From an uncultured Novosphingobium sp. (GTDB lineage: Bacteria; Pseudomonadota; Alphaproteobacteria; Sphingomonadales; Sphingomonadaceae), in assembly GCA_946886365.1 (NCBI GenBank), contig CAMPIM010000151.1, positions 1 to 6,218 of the forward strand: DNA of 6,218 nucleotides. The letters run 5' to 3'. Of this stretch, positions 1-5,938 are shown in pieces. Every line of letters starts with the position of its first letter. The stretch's first letter is position 1. The position numbers were made by a program, and so were the translations under genes. Under the pieces are notes generated by a model that did no database searches, was not told the DNA's origin, and worked only from the letters and a program-made list of their open reading frames with translations.

Positions 1-406
1 CATCTGCTGCTTCATGACACTGGAGCATGTGCAGGACCCAGGCGCGCTTGTAGCTTCGGCTTATCGCTTGCTGAAACCGGGAGGCGTGTTCGTCGGAGTC
101 ACACATGACCGCCGCGGGATGCTCAACCGCCTGCTGGGGCGACGGTCACCCATCGTCGATATTGAGCATATGCAGCTCTTCTCGGCGGAAAGCGCGCGTC
201 GTCTCCTACAGATCAACGGTTATGGCGATGTCGGCGGTACGAGCTTCTGGAACAGCTATCGCCCAAGCTACTGGCTGCGGCTTGTGCCGATGCCCGATGG
301 ACTGAAGGGCGTGCTCACCCAGATGCTGCGCGGCTCCTGGCTGGACCGTCGGCGGCTCTCCGTGAATGTCGGCAATTTTATGAGTTGGGGGTTCAAGCGT
401 TCCTGA
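1..406 (+). CDS. SAM-dependent methyltransferase, class I (C-terminal part)
   Basis: The reading frame is open from base 2, enters from outside the window and ends with TGA at 404-406, so the N-terminus and the glycine-rich SAM-binding motif are missing. The visible 134 residues begin with ICCFMTLEHVQDP, the family's 'LEHv.dp' segment after motif II, followed by RLLKPGGVFVG (motif III, 'LkPGG'), both typical of the Methyltransf_11/23 group. The later HMQLFSAESARRLLQ stretch matches the usual 'H...fs...l..ll...G' C-terminal part. The protein probably methylates a small molecule, sugar or lipid-linked intermediate in the cytoplasm; the substrate cannot be read from the sequence. The next gene, a GT39-type membrane glycosyltransferase on the same strand, suggests a role in surface glycan synthesis. 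The fold is secure; the substrate is unknown. Confidence 0.85.
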   Translation, partial: ICCFMTLEHVQDPGALVASAYRLLKPGGVFVGVTHDRRGMLNRLLGRRSPIVDIEHMQLFSAESARRLLQINGYGDVGGTSFWNSYRPSYWLRLVPMPDGLKGVLTQMLRGSWLDRRRLSVNVGNFMSWGFKRS

Positions 407-497
407 GCCCCAGCTTATTTGGTTCGGCAATCTTTTGCGGCCCGGTGGTTTGTAGGATTTTCGCTAGACTGGTTCCTTCCTTTATCTTCAGATTTTA

Positions 498-2021
498 GTG
501 GGGCTTAAGATGATGATCGGAAGCCGGATCAACGCTCGGTGGTTATGGAATGTGCGATTTTTAGCGGCGCTGCTCACGACATTCGCAATATTCTTTTATT
601 TCGTAGGCAGACCCATCCCGGTGATTATCTGGGATGAAGGGCGCATCATCATCAGCGCCATGGAAATGCGGCATAGCGGCATCGGACTGGTGACAACCTA
701 TGACTACCACCAGGATTTGTGGAATACGAAGCCGCCCCTGCTCGTCTGGCTGATGACGGGCAGTATGGCTTTGTTCGGAAGCACGGAGTTTGCGCTCCGA
801 CTTCCGTCTCTCCTCAGCTCGATTGGCACGGTTTTGCTGGTCATGCTTTTTCTGCAACGGATCACATCTTCCGCGGCGATATCCGCCTTTGGCGGCATCG
901 CGCTTGCAGCAAGCATCAGTTTTTTCGGAGAACATGGTGCGCGAACAGCGGATTACGACGCCCTGCTGACCTTCTTTACGACTGGTTATTTGATGCTGCT
1001 CTTTTTTGCAGCGCATCGATCGCGTCCCCCTCGAGTCTGGCTGCTGCTGGCTGGCATTATGGGGGCCGGCGCTCTCATGACCAAAGCGGTGGCAGGCGCA
1101 GTTCCAGGTGCCGGGTTCCTGCTCTATTTGTTGGTTACCCGTCGTGTCCAGAAGGTGATCAAGAATTCAGACTATCTCATTGGGGCAGTCCTCGCGGTCG
1201 TTCCTATTCTGCTATTCCTGGTCCTGCGCGAGCGGGCCGATCCTGGCTATCTGAACGCCATGATTTACAATGATGTCAGCGGCCGTTTCAAAGAGGCGCT
1301 GGATGATCATGCCGGACCGCCTTGGTATTATGTCGATGGCACGTTCTTCAGCGGACTGTTTAGCCTTGGCGTGGCGGCTTTGCTTTCTCCCTTCGCGTTG
1401 CCGGTTGCAAAGGGACGGGTACGCCTCGCTCTGATCTTTTCCTTGTGCATCGCCCTTGCGCAACTTGTCGTAATCACGATGACGAGCACAAAACTCAGCC
1501 ATTATTATCTGCCGGCATATCCATTCATCGCCATCGCGACCGCGCTTGCCGTTCACGCCATTCTTGGCCGTTTACGTGCACAAGTTAAATCTGGAGCAGC
1601 GCCACGGCAAAGGCTTTGGCTGGCCATGACAGTGTCAGCATTGCTGCTCACATTTGGAGTGGCGCGGGCAGTTCATGTTGATCACACATTGCTGTTCGAA
1701 CGTGAACATTATCCCCGTTCGCGCTACGGCGCTCTTTTGGAAGCGCTTTCCCACGAACGTGCGCCGGTGCTGGCGATCGAGCCTGGCTGGAGTATCCCCG
1801 ACGATCCCCATTATGCACCTGAACTGCGCTACTATATGATGGTCGCCAGTGAAAGCGGGCGTGTTGTGAAGCAGGCTGGCAACCTGCATAGTCTGGATTC
1901 CACACCCTCCGGTACGATTGTCGCGACCTGTCATCCAGAGATTGCGCCGATCCTCAAGGCGCGACTGACGACAATTGTGGTTGAGAAGGATGGCTGTGTA
2001 GCAAGCCGGAAGGATGCCTAA
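498..2021 (+). CDS. Membrane glycosyltransferase, GT39/ArnT-like superfamily
   Basis: This is a 507-residue polytopic inner-membrane protein. Members of the superfamily (PMT_2, ArnT, GT-C fold) move a sugar from a polyprenyl-phosphate donor to a lipid, glycan or protein on the periplasmic side. Numbered from the GTG at 498, the first membrane segment (about 18-36) is followed by IIWDEGR, with the signature catalytic Asp-Glu pair at D46-E47 in the first periplasmic loop. Next come NTKPPLLVWL (76-85), RLPSLLSS (101-108), the HGARTADYDALL loop (146-157), a short FKEALDDHAGPPWYY segment (264-278) and SHYYLPAYPF (334-343), all in family order. About ten more hydrophobic stretches follow, then a soluble periplasmic tail from about residue 390. 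Length is normal for the family. The start is uncertain: ATG at 510 (503 residues), preceded by a GGGG at 500-503, is at least as likely as GTG 498. The exact acceptor is unknown. Confidence 0.88.
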   Translation: MGLKMMIGSRINARWLWNVRFLAALLTTFAIFFYFVGRPIPVIIWDEGRIIISAMEMRHSGIGLVTTYDYHQDLWNTKPPLLVWLMTGSMALFGSTEFALRLPSLLSSIGTVLLVMLFLQRITSSAAISAFGGIALAASISFFGEHGARTADYDALLTFFTTGYLMLLFFAAHRSRPPRVWLLLAGIMGAGALMTKAVAGAVPGAGFLLYLLVTRRVQKVIKNSDYLIGAVLAVVPILLFLVLRERADPGYLNAMIYNDVSGRFKEALDDHAGPPWYYVDGTFFSGLFSLGVAALLSPFALPVAKGRVRLALIFSLCIALAQLVVITMTSTKLSHYYLPAYPFIAIATALAVHAILGRLRAQVKSGAAPRQRLWLAMTVSALLLTFGVARAVHVDHTLLFEREHYPRSRYGALLEALSHERAPVLAIEPGWSIPDDPHYAPELRYYMMVASESGRVVKQAGNLHSLDSTPSGTIVATCHPEIAPILKARLTTIVVEKDGCVASRKDA

Positions 2022-2092
2022 ACGGGCCAAGTGAATGGTAACTCGTCTGACATTTCGGTTACCGCTGCAGTGACCCAAATCCAGTGTTGCAC
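2018..2092 (-). pseudogene. Possible N-terminal stub of a Doc/Fic-type toxin
   Basis: A GTG codon at 2092-2090 begins four bases after the stop of the antitoxin remnant, the spacing expected of the second gene of a type II toxin-antitoxin pair. It opens a 24-codon frame whose product starts VQHWIWVTAAVTEMSDEL. Death-on-curing (Doc) toxins paired with AbrB-type antitoxins often begin with a Trp-Val segment, a helix with spaced valines, then an acidic pair before 'LAEHGG'. The stub resembles this pattern loosely. It diverges after DEL and stops at TAG 2018-2020, overlapping the stop codon of the glycosyltransferase on the other strand. The Fic motif (HxFxxxN) is absent, so no active toxin can be made. 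The assignment rests mainly on position next to the antitoxin and may be wrong. Confidence 0.35.
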
Positions 2093-2432
2093 GGGATTAT
2101 TTGGCGAGTTCGCGCAACGCGCGTTTGCGCCGAAGCATCACTTCACGGGCTGCGGCCATCTGAGCTTCGAACTCTGGTGCCGCAGTCCTCAGTTCGATGC
2201 CCTGGGGAGTCGTTACCATCGAGAGCGTCTCACCCACCCTGTACATTGAGGTGCGCCTGGCTTCAGTTCGATCTCGTCGCAGCAGCGGAGCCCGCGTCTG
2301 GCCATGCCCCAGGAGGTGTGTCGGGCAATGCGGAACAATGTGTCTTGGGCGTGGGCCAAGGTAAGATGGTACGAAAATGCGACAGTTGATATCGTCAGAT
2401 TGATGTCATGGAAGAATGGCACTCACCCCACC
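2022..2432. other. Convergent junction without an intact gene
   Basis: This 411-base stretch lies between the plus-strand glycosyltransferase and the last gene of the minus-strand phosphorylation operon. It contains the antitoxin and toxin remnants listed separately (2018-2246, minus strand). From 2250 to 2432 I see no protein I recognise in any frame. An open minus-strand frame at 2213-2422 gives a 69-residue product without a known motif and overlaps the antitoxin remnant out of frame. I found no convincing rho-independent terminator for either convergent block: the few inverted repeats have stems of only 5-6 bases and no U-tract. Confidence 0.6.
2097..2246 (-). pseudogene. AbrB/MazE-type antitoxin, C-terminal remnant
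   Basis: The minus-strand frame from ATG 2246 to TAA 2097-2099 encodes 49 residues. YRVGETLSMVTTPQGIEL is the last part of the swapped-hairpin AbrB fold ('v..GdtL.v..TpdGi.L'). PEFEAQMAAAREVM and KRALRELAK match the C-terminal toxin-binding tail of antitoxins of about 75-80 residues that are encoded just before Doc-type toxins. The DNA-binding N-terminal half, with the usual 'KiGNSxGvxLPkE' signature, is absent: I looked in all three minus-strand frames up to 2432 and did not find it. The fragment is therefore most likely a truncated gene, although the short open frame still begins with an ATG. It lies in the junction between two convergent blocks, a common resting place for decayed toxin-antitoxin genes. 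Family recognition is by pattern, without a search. Confidence 0.7.
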
Positions 2433-3170
2433 CTAACCCACCATAATCAGCGTTAGATTGTCGCGGCCGCCTGCGGCCAGGGCGGCGGTCATGATCATCT
2501 TCATGATTTCTGCAGGCTGCTCGCGCATAAATCCGGCAAGCTGCGTATCATCCAGTTCGCCTGTGATGCCGTCGGAACAGAGGAGGAATCGATCTCCGGA
2601 GCGTATGTCCGTGGTGGATAGATCAATATCTACCCCTTCATCCACGCCGAGCGCGCGTGTGATAACGTTGGTCTGCGGGTGACGCGCAGCCTGTTCGGCA
2701 CTGAGCGCGCCCGCATCGAGTAATTGCTGCACCACGCTGTGGTCGCGCGTCAGCCGTTCAAGATGGCCGTTGCGAGAGCGATAGACGCGGCTATCGCCCG
2801 CCCAAAAGATATGCGCGTGGGCTTGGCTCAGCCAAAGCGCGGCGATGGTGCACCCGCCGCGCAGGCCACGCTGTGTCATATGTGCGTGGATGTCGGCGTT
2901 GACGTATCGTAGCGCCCGGCTAATGGCGTCGGTATCCAGCGGCGTGGGGCTTTGGCACAGGGCGGCGAGGGCGCGAACGGTCATTGTCGCAGCAACATCG
3001 CCTGCATCATGCCCTCCCATGCCGTCCGCGACCGCCCAGAGACCGTGTTCCGGCGCTTCAAGATAGCGATCTTCGTTGAGCAGCCGGACCTTGCCGATAT
3101 GAGTGCGCGCGAAAGAGCGGCGGGAAGAGTCGTTGGGCAGGCGACCGCCCATGGCGTGCAGGGGGCTCAT
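2433..3170 (-). CDS. pppA: PP2C-type Ser/Thr protein phosphatase (PppA-like, T6SS regulation)
   Basis: This 245-residue soluble phosphatase, of the compact PppA/Stp bacterial PPM type, would remove phosphate from threonines set by the neighbouring kinase and switch the pathway off. Conserved PPM motifs appear in order: LLNEDRY (30-36, metal ligand D34), VADGMGGHDAG (47-57, metal ligand D49), CTIAAL (107-112), WAGDSRVYR (123-131) with LTRDHS (140-145), NVITRALG (168-175), LLCSDGITGEL (196-206, metal ligand D200) and GGRDNLTLIMV (234-244, metal ligand D237). All metal-binding aspartates are present, so it should be active. The start is ATG 3170-3168, which overlaps the stop of tagH as ATGA and has AAGGG eight bases upstream. 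The frame is open further upstream, to 3530, but that part is tagH read out of frame. It is the last gene of the operon; the TAG stop is at 2433-2435. Confidence 0.92.
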   Translation of the reverse strand: MSPLHAMGGRLPNDSSRRSFARTHIGKVRLLNEDRYLEAPEHGLWAVADGMGGHDAGDVAATMTVRALAALCQSPTPLDTDAISRALRYVNADIHAHMTQRGLRGGCTIAALWLSQAHAHIFWAGDSRVYRSRNGHLERLTRDHSVVQQLLDAGALSAEQAARHPQTNVITRALGVDEGVDIDLSTTDIRSGDRFLLCSDGITGELDDTQLAGFMREQPAEIMKMIMTAALAAGGRDNLTLIMVG

Positions 3171-4177
3171 ATGTCGGGCCCTTGCTGCTGCGCGCTGGTT
3201 TCGCCATATGCCGCGACGAAGGCGTCGTTGAGGACGCCTGACTCGCCGGTCAACTCGGCAGCCAAAGCCGCATGACGCCGACACGCTTCCTCCCAACAGA
3301 GCGTGGCGCGGCCCTTGAGCAGTGAACTCTGCCCTTGGGTGGCAGAAACGATAGTGGCCGGGTGAAAGCTGTCGATGGCGGCGGTTAGGCTTTGCTGAAA
3401 TCCGCGGAACGTTGCGACCAAATGCTTTTTGATATCGCGAAAGCACGCGTTGAGCGCGTCTGGACCTGAGAGGAAACTCGCTTCGCTCGCGAGCAGCAGG
3501 TCGATCGCCAGCCGCTGGGTCGGTGCCCATTTGAACGGATTATTGTCCGCGCTGGTGATGATGGTCTGGGCAAGCTGATACTGGCCGCGCACGCGATCCC
3601 GTTCGGCAAGCAGATCGCCGACGCCGAGCACCATCTGGCGATAGACGGCGCCTGCGCGCCGCAGGATTTCGGCCGGGTCTTCGGCGCTAAATTGTGCCGC
3701 CTCTATGCCTGCGCCTTCGCAAAAGGCTTCGAACATAGTGCCTGCCGTGATCGGTGCCACATTTGGGGCATCGGTCCAGTCACTGGGCACGTCGATGCAA
3801 TGACCGAGCGGCGGCATCATCAGAAGAGTGCCGTTTTCAGGAGAACCGGCGGCAGACGCTTGCGGCGCATAATCGGCGGCAAGGCGGTAGCGGCCGAGCA
3901 GAATGGATTGGGGCAAGGTGAGCGGAATATCCTCGCCGATGGGCAAGCGATCCTCGGTCGCGGCATCGAAGACGCCGTTCGTACCAGTGCAATGAAGCAG
4001 AAGCCGTCCATTTTCGACCCGCATGGTCAGATGCGATCGCGAAATTTCCCGGTCGGGATCGATCATCACCCAATCGGAAGCAGGGTCGCGTCCGACAGTG
4101 AGGACGCCGTCGGTGAGAAAGCGGGCATCGACCGGCGTGAGCGCGTCATCCTTGTCGAACAATCGGAAGATGTACAT
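3167..4177 (-). CDS. tagH: FHA-domain protein, T6SS-associated TagH family
   Basis: The gene encodes a 336-residue cytoplasmic phosphothreonine reader. Residues 1-100 form an FHA domain with the key residues intact: TVGRD (G29-R30), ISRSHL (S46, H49) and GTNGVF (N67-G68). After a short linker (about 101-145), the C-terminal domain starts at FEAFCEGAGI (149-158) and carries MVLGVGDLLAERDRVRGQ (182-199), SADNNPFKWAP (209-219), the ACFRDIKKHLVATFRGFQQSL region (244-264) and the closing FVAAYGE (320-326). That order is the signature of the TagH/ImpI/VasC family found in T6SS clusters. In characterised systems an FHA protein binds a kinase-phosphorylated partner and promotes T6SS assembly. I chose ATG 4177-4175: it overlaps the kinase stop (TGATG) and follows a good Shine-Dalgarno. 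ATG 4195 would add six residues ahead of a conserved start. Confidence 0.88.
   Translation of the reverse strand: MYIFRLFDKDDALTPVDARFLTDGVLTVGRDPASDWVMIDPDREISRSHLTMRVENGRLLLHCTGTNGVFDAATEDRLPIGEDIPLTLPQSILLGRYRLAADYAPQASAAGSPENGTLLMMPPLGHCIDVPSDWTDAPNVAPITAGTMFEAFCEGAGIEAAQFSAEDPAEILRRAGAVYRQMVLGVGDLLAERDRVRGQYQLAQTIITSADNNPFKWAPTQRLAIDLLLASEASFLSGPDALNACFRDIKKHLVATFRGFQQSLTAAIDSFHPATIVSATQGQSSLLKGRATLCWEEACRRHAALAAELTGESGVLNDAFVAAYGETSAQQQGPDI
3179..3183 (-). promoter_or_regulatory. Ribosome binding site of pppA
   Basis: AAGGG on the minus strand ends eight bases before the ATG at 3170. It lies inside the last codons of tagH and decides for this start over the much longer open frame that extends to 3530. 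Confidence 0.6.
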
Positions 4178-5877
4178 CAGCTCTTCCTTTTCCATCCGGC
4201 AGGATCGGCCGCCACGACAGGATCGATCCGGGTCATCAGCATCGCATGCTCCGCGTCAGCGAGGGCGGTGGCGACATAATTCTGCCGGTCAGCCATGGAC
4301 GCGACCATGCGGTTCATCGCGTCGAACAGATCGCCAATTTCATCCTTGCGCCGGTGCGAGATGCGAAAGGACAGGTTGCCAGCCGTAACATCCTCGAGCG
4401 CCCGTTGCAGCCTACGGAGCGGACGGCTCCAGATGCGCACGCTGGCCGCGCTGCATATGCCAAGGACCAGCGTCACGAAGACCGCGAACCCGGCGAAGAG
4501 CAGGCTGGCGGTGCGCTGCGCCTGATCGAGAGGGCCGCGTTCGATTACAACATCCACCTTGCCGAACGGAACCCCTGCATAGCGTACCGGCTGCACGAAG
4601 CGGATGCCCCCCTGTGTCTGGGTCACCGCAGAGCCTGCGATGGTAGGCAATGACGCTTCGGCCGATGCCGTCTGTTGGTAGCGGGTGCCGAGCAGCCGGG
4701 AGTTGCTGGACGCGCGGATGATGTTGCGTTCGTCGGCGATGACGAGCTGGCGCAGGCTGGGGTCGCTGGCGGCGGCCACGGCGAATGCCTGCAAAGGCGC
4801 CCAATCCTGCTGAGCGGCGGGGCGACCCGCATTTTCCGCCACATGGAGTGCCGCGTTGCGGGCGACGAAGGATGCGATGGACGAGCCGGAGGTTAGGGCC
4901 ATGTCCTGCATGACCATCTTTTCCCGTTGCACCACGAAGTTTACCCCGGTCCCGACTGCCAGCAGCACCGACGCGGCAAGCAGGAGCGGCATGCGGTAGC
5001 GCTGCATCCATCCTTCCTGGCGTTGGCCCAGATCGCCGGTCGCCGCGTCATGTTCGCGGCGAAGTGCCTGAGCGACCTCAGCAGCATTGGCAAAGCGCTG
5101 GTCAGGCTTCTTGGCCAACAGCTTGCCGATGAGAAAGCGAAGCCCCTTGGGGCAATCAGGGACCTGCCGCGCGATTTCGAGCGGCTGCTCCTGTGCGATC
5201 TGGATGGCGAGCGTGGCGAGGCCCGCGCCGGTGAAGGCGACCTTGCCCGTCACCATTTCATAGAGGACGACGCCCAGTGAAAAAAGGTCCGATCGCGCAT
5301 CGACCGGTATGCCAAGCGCCTGCTCCGGGCTCATGTAGCGGGGCGTGCCGAGGACGGCGCCGACCTGAGTGCGGGCCGCCTGCCTCTGCGGGGACGCCAC
5401 GTCGCGACCGTCGATCCTGGCGATGCCAAAATCGAGCAGCTTGGCGGTCTTGCCACTGTCGCAGATCAGGATGTTGGAGGGTTTAATATCACGGTGGACG
5501 ACACCTTGCGCATGGGCATAGGCCAACGCGTGGGCGATTTGCGCGCCGAGCATGGTGACCTTGTCCGCCGTCATCCGGCCTTGCGCGGCGAGCAGTTCGT
5601 CCAGCGGGCAGCCATCAACATATTCCATCGCAATATAGGGCGTGCCGTCGGCCTCACCTACATCGTAAATGGTAACGATATTGGCGTGGCTGAGCATGCC
5701 GGCCGCCCGGGATTCACTCAGGAAACGCCGCGTAATCTCACTGTCGGAGCGGAATTCCGGCTTCAGCAGTTTGACTGCAATCGGCCGGTCTATGCTTGGG
5801 TCATGAGCGCGGTGAACGTGCGCCATCGCGCCTTCGCCAATCAGCTCATCAATCCTGTAACGTCCAACCCAGATCAT
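4177..5877 (-). CDS. ppkA: Transmembrane Hanks-type Ser/Thr kinase with sensor region and HAMP domain (PpkA-like)
   Basis: Numbered from ATG 5877 (566 residues), residues 6-270 are an intact RD-type protein kinase domain: glycine-rich loop GEGAMAHV (14-21), ATP-site lysine in IAVKLL (K36), helix C glutamate in LSESRA (E55), catalytic HRDIKPSN (128-135), DFG (149-151), GTPRYMSPE (177-185) and DARSDLFSLG. A hydrophobic segment at about 296-315 is followed by a periplasmic region of about 140 residues, then a second segment (about 457-481), a HAMP domain (about 479-532, with RPL and DEIG landmarks) and a short tail. The periplasmic part (VIADERNIIRASS, later FVQPVRYAGVPFGKVDVV) resembles a single Cache/PAS-like fold. 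By analogy with PpkA of T6SS threonine-phosphorylation pathways, it would phosphorylate a T6SS component read by TagH. The target is not visible. A TTG at 5913 could add 12 residues but has no Shine-Dalgarno; ATG 5877 has a weak GGA nine bases upstream. Confidence 0.88.
   Translation of the reverse strand: MIWVGRYRIDELIGEGAMAHVHRAHDPSIDRPIAVKLLKPEFRSDSEITRRFLSESRAAGMLSHANIVTIYDVGEADGTPYIAMEYVDGCPLDELLAAQGRMTADKVTMLGAQIAHALAYAHAQGVVHRDIKPSNILICDSGKTAKLLDFGIARIDGRDVASPQRQAARTQVGAVLGTPRYMSPEQALGIPVDARSDLFSLGVVLYEMVTGKVAFTGAGLATLAIQIAQEQPLEIARQVPDCPKGLRFLIGKLLAKKPDQRFANAAEVAQALRREHDAATGDLGQRQEGWMQRYRMPLLLAASVLLAVGTGVNFVVQREKMVMQDMALTSGSSIASFVARNAALHVAENAGRPAAQQDWAPLQAFAVAAASDPSLRQLVIADERNIIRASSNSRLLGTRYQQTASAEASLPTIAGSAVTQTQGGIRFVQPVRYAGVPFGKVDVVIERGPLDQAQRTASLLFAGFAVFVTLVLGICSAASVRIWSRPLRRLQRALEDVTAGNLSFRISHRRKDEIGDLFDAMNRMVASMADRQNYVATALADAEHAMLMTRIDPVVAADPAGWKRKS
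4181..4189 (-). promoter_or_regulatory. Ribosome binding site of tagH
   Basis: The minus strand reads AAGGAAGAG just ahead of CTGATG. The GGA core lies seven bases before ATG 4177. This strong site lies inside the end of the kinase gene and favours the internal start over ATG 4195, which would lie upstream of it. Confidence 0.7.
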
Positions 5878-5938
5878 GCGGCCAAATCCAATGTTGAGGC
5901 TGTGAAATGCCAAAAGGCCATTGTCGAAATGCTATTGG

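Noticed and set aside
407..497. Promoter or terminator between methyltransferase and glycosyltransferase
   Set aside because: No -35/-10 pair with acceptable spacing and no stable hairpin could be found; co-transcription is as likely.
2037..2063. Inverted repeat GGTAAC / GTTACC as a terminator of the glycosyltransferase gene
   Set aside because: Six-base stem with a 15-base loop and no T-tract; too weak to call.
2031..2249. Plus-strand frame of 72 codons after the glycosyltransferase
   Set aside because: It is antisense to the antitoxin remnant, whose family pattern is much more convincing.
2344..2360. Hairpin CTTGG / CCAAG as a terminator of the minus-strand operon
   Set aside because: Only five paired bases with no following U-run on either strand.
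2213..2422. Minus-strand frame of 69 codons in the junction
   Set aside because: No known motif, no clear Shine-Dalgarno, and it overlaps the antitoxin remnant out of frame.
3171..3530. In-frame upstream extension of the phosphatase, 120 extra residues
   Set aside because: The stretch lies entirely inside tagH in another frame, is arginine-rich without PP2C similarity, and the ATGA start with its Shine-Dalgarno explains the true N-terminus.
3692..4279. Plus-strand open frame of 195 codons
   Set aside because: It runs antisense across tagH and the kinase end; a typical shadow frame in high-GC DNA.
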